Below, one piece after another: positions 24,903-35,299 of a stretch of 64,000 nt of DNA; positions within the stretch are counted from its first letter, which is position 1, and the number at the start of each line of letters is the position of its first letter. Position numbers and translations under genes: made by a program. The notes under the pieces are model-generated. The model was not told where the DNA came from and did not search any database. It saw nothing but the letters and a program-made list of their open reading frames with translations. The DNA comes from Marsupella aquatica. Lineage: Eukaryota; Marchantiophyta. Where the stretch lies: contig OZ316896.1 of the NCBI GenBank assembly GCA_973895155.1, positions 23,002,001 through 23,066,000 on the forward strand, read 5' to 3'.

Positions 24903-24948
24903 CTCTCTCTCTCTCGCTCTGTCTTTCTCTCTCTCCCGCTCGCTCGGA
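24903..24948. repeat. CT-rich tract upstream of DVR
   Basis: A polypyrimidine (CT)n tract on the plus strand, GA on the DVR sense strand, adjoins the start codon. Similar GA/CT tracts precede the same repeat at about 35.24 kb and 57.15 kb. The tract therefore belongs to the mobile repeat or was copied with it. Confidence 0.8.
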
Positions 24949-24950
24949 AG

Positions 24951-25866
24951 ATTAAGCCCCGAGCTTCAGAAAAGAACGACTAAAGTAAGTTCGGTCGGTT
25001 AGGAGATAAGGCTGGAACCGAGAGGTCCCCGGTTCAATCCCCTCTCCACCAGCAAGGGGGGTGTGGAAGCTATGTGTGTGCATCTCTGGCCTGCTCTAAT
25101 CAGAACACATCAAAATGTGTAAATATCAGTGTGCGCTCAGTGATTTAAAAAAATTAACAAGTTTTATCATGGCATAGAGGGTTGTCGTATGCACTATGTG
25201 TCATATTTTTGACCCCATCTCTGGGTGGGAAGTAGTGGTGGGGAGTATTGATTTCTCCTCGGCCTTGGGGTGGCCGCTTTGGGGCCCTGGTCCAACCCTC
25301 TCTCCTTCCTGGTATGTGATCTGACAGAGTGGTGCATGGTCCAATGGAGAACGTTTAGGTCTGTTGGATGGGTCTGCTTTGCTTTCGGTTTACAAGGCTT
25401 CCTGGCTTGTGGGCTACCCTATAGTGTTGCATGCTCCATAGTAGAATGTTTCTCCTGTGTTGGATTGGTGTGCTTTTGGTTTTCAAGGCTTCCCCACTTG
25501 TACACTACCCTGTAGTGGTATATGCTCTAGAGTAGAATATTTCTCCTCTGTTGGATGGGTTTGCTTTTGGTTTCAAGGCACCAAAAAAAGAGCAACTAAC
25601 CAATATATACTTCAATCTTGGGTATAGTCCCTGCTTGTGGGACCCTACACTGGTGCATGCTCCAAAGTATGGGTTTGCTTTCAGTTTTCAAGGCAAAAAA
25701 TAAAGAGAAGGACTACTAACCAGTACATACTTGAACAGCAAGAGAGTTAGCTTACTATGGCCAAATGGACCATAGTTGAGACCTGCCCACAAAATTCAAT
25801 CCTTACCATGACCTTGTGCTGACCAGTACAGTGTTGGTCACAGTAAGTATTTACCATGGTGGCTGG
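24951..25866 (+). mobile_element. Dispersed repeat, copy A, with SINE-like head and internal minisatellite
   Basis: This block starts at AAGCCCCGAGCT and includes a tRNA-like head: A-box-like TTCGGTCGGTTAGGAG near 24.99 kb and B-box GGTTCAATCC near 25.03 kb. From 25.3 to 25.7 kb come about five diverged 80-90 bp units that share CATGCTCCA and TTTTCAAGGC. It ends in ACCATGGTGGCTGG. The whole block recurs inverted at 34211-35206. No coding capacity is seen, so it is a non-autonomous retroelement or composite SINE. Confidence 0.75.
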
Positions 25867-26429
25867 AGATTGGGTTTTGTGAATAGATATTGACTATAGT
25901 CCACTTTGTTACATGTTGCTTATTAAGCACCTGCCATCAATTGCTAAGAATCTTAGATTTGTAGCTAGAGGCACACTTGTGATCTCATAGCACTACTGGG
26001 CCTGTTGCACAGCTAGGTAGTGGTAAAGGTTATAAGGCAAATGATTCTCTTGTAAACAGGACGGTGCGCAATTCTTGGTATCAAAGCTAACAACTTGGAA
26101 AGAAACAATAAAACCCTTGGCTTGCAATCAAAGTAACCTCAACCAGTATTGGAAGTTGGTGGTGGTTGAGGAGTATTGTGCCAATTCCAAGACCGAAAGG
26201 AAACATGACTGATACAAGGAAAAGTTAGTCAAAGGCCAAGTCAGTCAGTCAAAGGTCAAGTCCATGACAACGTACGGAAGCCCAACGATGAACCTCGACC
26301 AGCAAAGAAAAAGGTCTAGCCAAAGGTTAAATGTAACTAAGGTGGATCCTAAAGATGAAAGCAACAAGTCAGAGGTCAAGTAAGGTCAGCAAGGCAAGCT
26401 TGCCTTCGACAACATTGACGACACACTTG
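25867..26429. other. Spacer with no recognised feature
   Basis: Non-coding DNA with short direct repeats (AAGGTCAAGT, GTCAGTCAAAGG) near 26.22-26.38 kb lies between repeat copy A and the duplicated segment. No gene is seen. Confidence 0.5.
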
Positions 26430-29257
26430 GTCCTAATAGAGGGAAGAGATCAGCAATTGAATGCACAATGATGGGAAAGATGTTGCCGCCCCACAACTCA
26501 CCACCGTCGCCAAAACCGTTACTTAGCTAAGGAGAATTTAAAGCCAAAATCCAAGGGGAAGATTGTGGCAAGTTTTCGACAGTCTAGAGTTGATAGTAGT
26601 AAAGTTGGCACTGCCAAACTCAAACTGGGGGGAACGTTGCCAAACCAAAGACACAAACAATGCAGAAGGCTAAGCGGGACTCCACAGCATAGTTTATTGA
26701 TTTTAATAGGGAAATGCCACATTTACAAAAGATTACAAAAGGGACATATACATATTGCAATGTGAATTGGACTAGACAAAAACTACTTTGGCCGAGGTGC
26801 ACCCCGGGGGTGCACCAGACACAAGCAATAACGAAGGATTGTTACCTCACAACAAGTTTAGTGAGGTAACCAAACAAGTGTTTGGGAGAGTACAACAGTG
26901 AAATTGAATGATTGAGTGGATACTCCTCAAAGGGACATCTACTACATTGATTTCAGATGATCAGATTTAGAGAGGCTGACAGATATCGATTGACAGTACT
27001 TTACTTCTGTGGTCACTGCAATTGAATTGGACGATGTGGGCTAAGTTAGCTAAGAACTTTTCATTGGAAGCTACCGAAAAATTCAGGACATTCAAATGTC
27101 CACCTCCGTCAGATGATCGCCAATTTTTCGCGGTGCATATGCGGCAATCCCTTGGCCTCGAAACATTGTCTAGTCAGAATTGCAACAATAATGACACAAT
27201 TTCACTATTGAAATCATCCTTTGACGAACTCGTGTGCAGAAATATGCTTGCAATGGAATTCATGAACCGAATCAAAGGCCAATGACACGTTGGCCCGCAC
27301 GTTGGTGAGAAGACGATGTCAAGGAGTGAGAGCCTCCCTACCCCGATCCTGTTGAAGGACCCGGACCCATTAGTTAACGGCAGTGACGGGTATCCGAGGG
27401 TAGCCACCTGAACACCAAGTCTCAGAGACCAATGAGGCCATCTATGGAACATGAAGAGCCAGGTGAGTCAACGAGACAAACATACTCTATATAATGATCA
27501 GGTCGACACTTTCAAGTTTCAACATTCTAAAGGGATGGTGGTCCTTCTAGATTGGTACGGTCGGAATGATCGATTGACCGGCACTAGCTTACGTACTTAA
27601 ACAACATTTCATGCCAGGAGTCGGATACTTGGCGAATCGGAGGTAGTATGAAAACACTAGGGTACATAGTCAGAGGCAGTAGATGGATTGCAGCTGAGAA
27701 AGTCAGTCTCTGGCCGGCCTGCATTGAGAGGCAGTAGATGGATTCGAGCTGAGAAAGGAACTCATGCATACAAGGCCAGGTCTCGACCAAACTTACACTA
27801 TATCACCTATGCCTCCCAAAAAGTCTGTCACCCTTTTACAAAAGGAGAAAAAAACCTGAGCCAATCTTCGCCCCTAGTCAAAAATTGATTTTTTTGGCAC
27901 CTTAAAATACACCCATACATCGCTCTTATCAAATTTCTGCCGTAAGTTCAAGTTGCCCAACCTATCCGAAATGAGAATTTTTCACACTCTTGGTAAGAGA
28001 TAGCTTAGTATAGGGTTGAGTGATCCCTTATGTACGCCCGTATGTATGAAATGCAGGATGAAAATAATGTCAATTTTTATTTTGAACATGAGGATAAAAA
28101 TAACATAGTCTAACAACACATTGGCAAGACTGAAAAATAAATGTTGACACCTTATCTAATTAAGGCAGATTGAAACGAAAATACATAACAAAAATTTCAA
28201 TAAAACAAATTTAAACCTGAGTACCCCAAACTAGGTAACATCAGAATCATCTTGTCTAGCTTATTTGAATGACTTGCTGTATATCTTTATTAATGTCATT
28301 CTGGTCCATCCTCTATGCGGGACTCTATGGTGGGAACCCTTCTTGCTACCTTGTCTTATTTGAACTACTGCTCAAAGCCTATATCTCAATATTAAATATT
28401 CTAGTAACCATTTCTAAAGAGATCCTAAAACAGACATCTTTGAGTAGGCTCAAATTTGTTCAGTAGGGTTTTTGATCTTTTCTAGTGGTTGAATATTCTC
28501 TGGGTTTCTCGCTCTTCCTTGGTTTTCCCCTTTGCCTATGGTAGCTCTTTTTCTTTTTTTCTCGTTTTGTGATACTATACTATACTATACTATACTATAC
28601 TATACTATACTATACTATACTAGAGACTCAAATGTGTGAAATGTGTGAAACGTGTCCATCTTCGTCGGTGAAAGCTGTAGGAAGGAAATATGTAGCTCCC
28701 TGGCTATTGTTAGAAGACATCCAGAGTCCCAATAAGTTCGTGAAGGACCATGGGTTATCTCGAAAATTGAAGGACCGTCTCTTCTCTGTGTTGACTGCAC
28801 GCCTTGTCAAACGGACCTGGCCCCGGCCCGAATCCACTGGATTCCATGCCAGGACCTTGTAGAAACCATCCCACTATTAAAGGCTCAGACCTCTGCTGAG
28901 AACCATATCGGTCTGCCTTGATCACCTACACAATCGTGATAATGCAGCTTTCATTCTTGAGCTGCTCACTACACTGGATGCATGCAGACGACTAGCTGGT
29001 GTACCTTGGTTTTGATATTTCAGCGTGTTTAGTTCTTGAGTAATGTGGCTTCTGATCGAACGATTTGTGTGATCGATCAATCACAACAAAAATCGTCAGG
29101 CTGCGTGGTTTCTCTTTCTAGTCTGCCTTTCAGGACACAACAACGAGCCGTGAATAGTTAGTTCGTTCGTGATTGCGAAGCGAATCTGAAGGGAAGAGGC
29201 TGAGGTCAGGCTTCCTCCATTGAGCAACAGTCACATATTGGTGCTTTGAGGAATTCC
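26430..29257. repeat. Segmental duplication, copy 1
   Basis: This 2.8-kb block recurs in direct orientation at 61153-64000. Apart from one A/G difference near 26788 and a longer pentamer microsatellite in copy 2, I saw no differences in the stretches compared. It contains no convincing gene and lies directly upstream of the polyphenol oxidase, so it includes that gene's promoter region. The copy boundary at 26430 begins GTCCTAATAGAGGG. Confidence 0.97.
28571..28622. repeat. TATAC pentamer microsatellite, shorter allele
   Basis: About ten units of ACTAT/TATAC. The matching tract in copy 2 (63296-63364) is 20 bp longer, that is four more units. Confidence 0.97.
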
Positions 29258-29414
29258 TTCCCCAAGAAAGCATCCCTTTAAGCTCAACGAGTTTTTCACT
29301 GCAGATTCATCCGGCTCGACGTAGCAGCTGTGAGTTACTTAGGAGCCTATCGAGAGGAGCACAACCTCCAGTAAACCTTCGCCCAGGGTGGTTCGCCCAG
29401 GGTGGAGCGGGGCA

Positions 29415-31739
29415 ATGGAGGTCCCCTTGCTGTGGATATTGGTGTGGTGTACGATCCCCTTAGCTTTCATGTTCCCGGCAGTTGTGCACGGCGACCCAAT
29501 TAAGGTAACCTTCGATCACTGCCGGAATTCAACCTCCTTGCTTGATCCACTGCGCGGCAATTCCTCAGAATCCATCCCGTGCTGTCCCGTCATGCCAACT
29601 AGGCCGATCGTCAACGGGCCGCCTCCTCTATTGACGGAACACATCAGAGTTAGACAAGCTGCGCAATGCACGGATGCAGCTTACGCTGCAAAGCTCAACA
29701 AGGCGTATGCGTTGATGCGGGCGCTGCCAGAAGATGACCCACGTTCCTTCTCTCAGCAATGGCAGCTTCACTGCTCTTACTGCGGGGGTGCATTCTTGAC
29801 CGTTAACAGCAGTGGATCTCCTCAGGGAATCGACATCCACTGGAGCTGGCTATTCTATCCATGGCACAGGTACGTCAAATCATTACCTGCACCACTACAC
29901 CAATGTCATCGATTCCAGACCAGTCTAGTCCTTGAAACATTCAGGAGCTGTTACAAAAAGTAATGTTTCAATTGAAGGATAAATTAGACAGGTTCACAGA
30001 TGTTTGCGGGTACGTAGTCGCTACAATGATTTTTCCTTACAGGGTTAATTACGATTCTCAAGGAAGTTTGAATTCGATCTCGATCACTGAGAAGCTGATA
30101 AGTGTTGCAACTAATGAATATATGCAGGTGGTACTTGTACTTCCACGAGAGGATCCTGCAGTCGCTCCTGGGAGACCCCGACTTCAGCCTCACTTACTGG
30201 AACTGGGATGCTCCCTACAGTGTAGGAGATGGGTCTTCCAAGAATGGAGCTTGCCTGAAACAGGGACATGATTTCCCAGCCTTCTACGCCGACAATTCCT
30301 CCGCCGCATACGATGTCAATCGATCTGCGAATGCGAAGGGATATGGCCGTCTGCACTTCCCCGATGTCAGTTACACCCCTGTCACACCTGCAATAACACA
30401 GGTTCTCTTCAACGCATCTGGAGAAGACATCATTGAAAGTAATCTGAACATATTGTACCAAGCATTGGTGAGCGGCGGAACATCGAAAGAAACCTTCATG
30501 GGTCGGCCATATCGCGCAGGAAACGCGGCAGGTGTGTATATAAACCGATCGATTTGACTGAGAAAACTCTCCACATAAGCTACTTTAAGCCAGCCATAAA
30601 GAAAACAAGACTTTCTACCATCCCTAGGTAGCGTTAGTTACAAACAATTTGACTCTTTCCTAAAGAGCTTACTCGAATCATATCTTGAGCGCTTGCAATC
30701 CCAACGATGTCGGCTAACTCTTGTTGGTTTTGAATTCACAGGCACTGGAGGCCCAAATGGAGGTGCTGGAACGCTAGAAAATGGCGCTCACTCTGGTGTT
30801 CATTCCTGGGTCGGAACAGACCCGCCAGGCAACGACATGGGCCAGCTTTCACGCTCAAGCCGTGACCCTGCCTTCTTCGCTCATCATATCAACCTCGATC
30901 GTATGTGGCAGGTACGTCAGTTAATTAGCTCGAGATAATTGATTATCGAATACAGATCGATGTCATTAATTTCTATGGTCATGGACTGATTAAATTTTGC
31001 AGAATTATGTTGATTGTTCAGCTCGGGAAAGCTGATATATTTCCGTGGTTGGCTGAAACAGGTATGGAAAGATATCGGGCCAGTACTAGGTCAGACTCAT
31101 GAGGACTACTCGGACCCTGACTTTCTGAATGCTGAGTTTCTGTTCTACGATGAAAACAAGGATCTGAGAAGAGTGAAGGTAGGAGACTCGTTAGACTCGA
31201 AAAAGTTGGGATATGTTTATCAAGGCGCTAATGATGCACCATGGGTCTTCTTCAACACTACCAAGTGTAATAAGCTTAGCTACAACGAACTTATTGCCCA
31301 AGCCGAAAGCTTGCCAGTGCCAAGCAAAGACTCGAGAGGATACTACCACCTGAACGGCGGTAAGACATTCACTATGGTGGTGGAAAGACCAGAGAATCCA
31401 CACGGCCTTGAAGAGTTCCTCACCATTGATGGAATCAAACTCGACAGAACTCGGAACACAGGGTTTGACGTGTTTGTGGATTGGGTGAACCCGACCGAGC
31501 ATTCAGTGCCAACCAAATGCGCTGAATTCTCTGGGAGATTCACCAACTTGGTTCAGAGCCGATCTGCTACTGAAGGGAAACCGGATTTGGACTGGAAGCA
31601 AAGTATTTCCAGAACACTAGATGATATTGAAGCTCCAGCAGGCCCTTCAAAGGTCGTCATCACTCTAGTGCCTATGTATCGAAAGGAAGACCCAGATGAG
31701 ACCTTGATCAAATTCAAATTCATCACGATTGACATTTGA
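29415..31739 (+). CDS. PPO: Polyphenol oxidase (tyrosinase family), secretory form
   Basis: Four exons (29415-29869, 30128-30531, 30742-30911, 31062-31739) join in frame to 568 residues. A type-3 dicopper enzyme that oxidises o-diphenols, and possibly monophenols, to quinones. CuA ligands are H119 (in HCSYC, with the thioether Cys123), H142 and H151 (HWSWLFYPWHRWYLYFHER). CuB ligands lie in HSGVHSWVG and FFAHHINLDRMW. The C-terminal domains include FDVFVDWVN, like the KFDV motif. The first 26 residues (MEVPLLWILVWCTIPLAFMF...) are a hydrophobic signal peptide, unlike the bipartite thylakoid leader of most seed-plant enzymes. This points to the secretory route. The upstream GTG-initiated extension is not needed. 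Its upstream region is duplicated at the right edge of the window. Confidence 0.95.
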
Positions 31740-32723
31740 AGAAGGCCGACTTCAGTGACGATATATCTATACGCGATTATTAAACTTCATCGTAGAATCG
31801 TACGATGATGAATGATTTGTCGTTTCTCCTCACCTACATATATATATATATATTTAAATCTCCAGAGAGCCAGAATGGCTCACACAAGTAGACCTTTGAC
31901 ATTTAGCATCACCGCTTTTTCACGTTCCTGATAAATTCAGCTACATCAATTAAATGGGTAGAGTTTCACTAGATCCTACATTTGATTGGCGAAAAAAATC
32001 AGTGCACAATTGGGCAGAGTTTCTATGGATTTTCTAGATTATTTGTGCCTAAGTAAGCAATAGACAGAGAATGATTAGGACTTCAATAAATTATACAATT
32101 TCTGGCTAAAGTTTCTTAATGATCAAATTAAGGAGAACTATCATTTTCTAACCAAAAGAAAGATTAACAACTCAGCCATTCGCATCAAAAACAATCTCTT
32201 GGCAAGAAATGGAACAGCTCAGTCATTCGCGCACCTCTCAGTGCTCCAGACTGTGTTCGCATTTTACTAACGGTATGTAAACTGTTGTACTTAGAACCCT
32301 CGATAGAATCTAAGCTCTCGGTCAAAATTTATTTAGCGTGTGTAGTGATTGAACGCACAAGAAGGAAAACTCTCTGTTTGTCACCGTTCATCGTTCGTAA
32401 GTAGCATCCCTGTTCCGGTGTTTGTTGGCATTTTTTGTTTGGAGCGCACAACGTACCGTAATTTCTTGTTACCGATTCGCCATCCCAGTAGGGTCTAGGT
32501 CACCTAAACAATGGTCAGATTGTCAAAGACGTGGACCACCCCATGAAGAGAATCCGTAATCTGTGGTTGGAATAGAGTTGTCTCATCGTGCATCTCTTTC
32601 GTACCAGTGAATAACATGATTGCATTTTGAAAGGGAGTGGTGACGATGCGAGTTTTGTCATGTTTTGTTCCAATTTTGGAGATTAGATCGTGAAGAATAG
32701 TTCCTGCTTCATGAACTTAGCTG
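31740..32723. other. Intergenic region between convergent PPO and FUSC genes
   Basis: This is 3' flank of two convergent genes, with a short TA run at about 31838-31853. A phrase near 32330-32360 (TTAGCGTGTGTAGTGATTGAA) closely matches one near 23265-23280 downstream of DVR, so a small dispersed repeat is likely. No gene is seen. Confidence 0.55.
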
Positions 32724-33872
32724 TCATCGTCGATTCCCGTTTTTTAAAACCTCGGGAAATGTTTCACTTAATTCTATGACACTCCATTGGTTCTCGAAAT
32801 GGAGGAGTTCATGCACTGCATTCTCAAGTTCCACTGTCTCTCCCAAGAGGGACTTGAGGCTGAAAGTGAGAGCACTGAAGGAGAGCATTGCCGAGTTACT
32901 GAGCAATGATCCAGCCGGATTTTCCCTCTTCGCTGCAATGAATCCAGAAACTACCTCCTCATAGCGGCCCTCAAAGGCCTCCATAGTTGACTGCATACTC
33001 AGAGGAGTTCCATCAATAGCTCGCTGCGTGCACTGCAGGAGCAAGAGAGGGTGGACATGACCAGCCAATTCGCGAAGATCGCCCATGGATCGCGAACCTT
33101 GAGTTGGTCCCAGCCCCTTTTCTTCGTCATCCACCCACGTCCATTTCTTGCTCAAGTGAACAATGTTGTGTTTCTTGACCTGTAATACCCGTTGGAGAAG
33201 ATCTAAGGATGACAAAACTTCGTCTTCCAAAGCAACTAAAGATGTTTGAAGAGGCCCCACTAACATCTCGATCTGCTCCTTCAAGCAGTCTTCAGTTGCT
33301 GCGTGTAATGAACAAACCATGAAGAACAAGAGATCGAGCATGCGTCCTTGTATGTGGTTAAGCTTGGAATAGATCTCCATAGGGAATGGAACATTCCACA
33401 AATCTGGTTCCATGATTGCCTCACTTTGTAGATCAGCTTGCTCGGCAAAGCTGGCCCTTAGCTCTTGCTCAAGCTTTTTGATCCCTTGCACTACCATCCG
33501 ACGATGTTTGGGACAATAGTTCCCTGTGTATGCAGCAATCACACTCGCAACACAGTCTCTCAAACCCGTCAAACTCGAAACAAGATTCTCTCTACATAGG
33601 GATTTTGCTCTGTTTGGCCACACGACTATCTCCACAATGACCAAACTCAAGACCCCAATGAAATTTTCTACTATACGAACTAAGGCAAATTCTTGAATGC
33701 TATTGACCTTAACACGGGCTGGACCTAACATAATTATGGCTGCGGTCAGCCCAGCAATTACTCCAGCAGGTCCAAATATCCTGCAGAAACGGAGATAGCT
33801 TAGGAGTGTGACCCATGGAATCAAAGAAATAAGGATCAGGTAAGGATGATTATGCGTGATCAATATCGCCAA
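32724..33872 (-). CDS. FUSC/aromatic-acid exporter-like membrane protein, 5' truncated
   Basis: A frame of 382 residues matches the C-terminal part of plant fusaric-acid-resistance/aromatic-acid exporter proteins. Membrane helices are visible in LILISLIPWVTLLSYL, PAGVIAGLTAAIIMLGP and ENFIGVLSLVIVEIVVWPNRA, followed by a long helical cytoplasmic domain (SLTGLRDCVASVIAAYTG..., HIQGRMLDLLFFMVCSLHAA). Full-length plant relatives have about twice this length with an N-terminal membrane block. Here the frame can be extended upstream only to about 33935, where a weak acceptor (cttag) adjoins repeat DNA. Either the 5' exons were lost to repeat insertion or they lie beyond a large repeat-filled intron; I see none up to 38 kb. 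Confidence 0.75.
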   Translation of the reverse strand: MAILITHNHPYLILISLIPWVTLLSYLRFCRIFGPAGVIAGLTAAIIMLGPARVKVNSIQEFALVRIVENFIGVLSLVIVEIVVWPNRAKSLCRENLVSSLTGLRDCVASVIAAYTGNYCPKHRRMVVQGIKKLEQELRASFAEQADLQSEAIMEPDLWNVPFPMEIYSKLNHIQGRMLDLLFFMVCSLHAATEDCLKEQIEMLVGPLQTSLVALEDEVLSSLDLLQRVLQVKKHNIVHLSKKWTWVDDEEKGLGPTQGSRSMGDLRELAGHVHPLLLLQCTQRAIDGTPLSMQSTMEAFEGRYEEVVSGFIAAKRENPAGSLLSNSAMLSFSALTFSLKSLLGETVELENAVHELLHFENQWSVIELSETFPEVLKNGNRR

Positions 33873-33939
33873 ATAGCCATAGATAGCCCTGAGAGGTCCC
33901 TTCCAAAATCTCTTGCTCTTTGCATTTCTAAGTTTTTAC

Positions 33940-34210
33940 ATTTAGAAATTAGCCAGGAATTGGTGAGGGCGCTGGGTTACTTACCGAGACGCTTGGTTGC
34001 TTGTGCAGAAGTCCTATGAGGACCGTTGAGTAGCGGTTGTGTTGGAGAGCAAGTGCGGCTTCGTGTGGGAGGGACCGCTGGTGGTGCAAAGGGGCACTAG
34101 GTTGCTTGCTCAAGGTATTCCGTGGAGGCATTCAGGCACCAAGGGCACTTAGGCGTGAGTGCTAGGAATTGGTGAGGGCGTTGGGTGGCGAGGTCCGAGG
34201 TCCACCACTT
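33940..34210. repeat. Short dispersed direct repeat next to the FUSC truncation
   Basis: GAATTGGTGAGGGCG occurs at about 33957 and again at about 34167, each followed by CTGGGT/TTGGGTGG. The segment between is non-coding. It sits exactly where the FUSC homology stops. Confidence 0.7.
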
Positions 34211-35206
34211 CCAGCCACCATGGTAGATACTTACAATGACCAACACTCTACTAGTCAACACAAGATCATGGTAAGGATTATTTTACAATGGTGTGTGGGG
34301 ATTCAATTTTGTTGGCAGGTCATAACTATGGTCCATTTAAATAGCCATAGTAAGCTTTATAATACTCTCTCCCTGTTGATCGAAGTATATATATACTGGT
34401 TAGTAGTGCTTCTCTTTATTTCTTGCCTTGAAAACTGAAAGTAGACCCATACTTTGCAGCATGCACCAGTGTAGAGTAGCCCACAAGCCGGCACTATACC
34501 CAAGATTGAAGTATAAATTGGTTAGTTGCTCTTTTTTTTGGTGCCTTGAAACCAAAATTAAGCAAACTAATCCATCAGAGGATAAAGATTCTACTCTAGA
34601 GCATATACCACTGCAGGGTAGTGTACAAGTGGGGAAGCCTTGAAAACCAAAAGCACACCAATCCAACAGAGGAGAAACATTCTACTATGGAGCATGCAAC
34701 ACTATAGGGTGGCCCACAAGCCAGGAAGCCTTGTAAACCGAAAGCAAAGCAGACCCATCCAACAAACCTAAACCTAAACGTTCTGCTTTGGAGCATGCAC
34801 CACTCTATCGGATCACATACCAGGAAGGAGAGAGGGTTGGACTAGGGCCCCAAAGCGGGCACCCCAAGGCCGAGGAGAAATCAATACTCCCCACCACTAC
34901 TTCCCACCCAGAGATGGGGTCTTTGTACTAACTGCACATCAAAATATGACATACAGTGCATACAACAACCCTCCATACCATGAAAAACCTTGTTATTTTT
35001 TAATCAATGAGTACAAACTCTATAGTTGCACATTTTGATCTGTTGTGACTACAACATGATTATAGCAGGGCCAGAGGTGCACACCAAGAGATGCACACAC
35101 GTAACTGCTACAGAAGGGATTGAACCCGGGACCTCTCGGTTCCAGGCTTATCTTCTAACCAACCGAAGTTGCTTTAGTCATTCTTTTCTGCAGCTCGGGG
35201 CTTCAT
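34211..35206 (-). mobile_element. Dispersed repeat, copy B (inverted relative to copy A)
   Basis: The reverse complement of this block follows 24951-25866 along its whole length, from AAGCCCCGAGCTGCAGAAAAGAA and the tRNA-like head (B box as GGATTGAACC on the plus strand near 35.12 kb), through the minisatellite, to the terminal CCAGCCACCATGGTA. With copy A it brackets about 8.3 kb containing PPO and the truncated FUSC gene. Confidence 0.8.
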
Positions 35207-35232
35207 CTTCACACAGCTCGGGGCTTCATCTT

Positions 35233-35235
<3 letters not shown>

Positions 35236-35296
<61 letters not shown>
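35236..35296. repeat. GA microsatellite
   Basis: An uninterrupted (GA)n run of about 60 bp adjoins repeat copy B, like the CT tract beside copy A. Two copies of the phrase CAGCTCGGGGCTTCATCTTCAC precede it. Confidence 0.97.

Positions 35297-35299
<3 letters not shown>

Noticed and set aside
24985-25050. A tRNA gene (A and B boxes present)
   Set aside because: Arms do not pair into a cloverleaf, there is no clear anticodon arm, and the same sequence recurs within a larger dispersed repeat. It is a SINE head.
26519-28862. A set of short frames repeated identically at 61242-63605
   Set aside because: They are identical only because the DNA is duplicated. None has a domain or codon bias, and many overlap on opposite strands.
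29047-29066. E2-like end TTCTGATCGAACGA in the PPO upstream region
   Set aside because: Only 14 bases match, there is no second terminus nearby, and it lies inside the segmental duplication without any insertion footprint.
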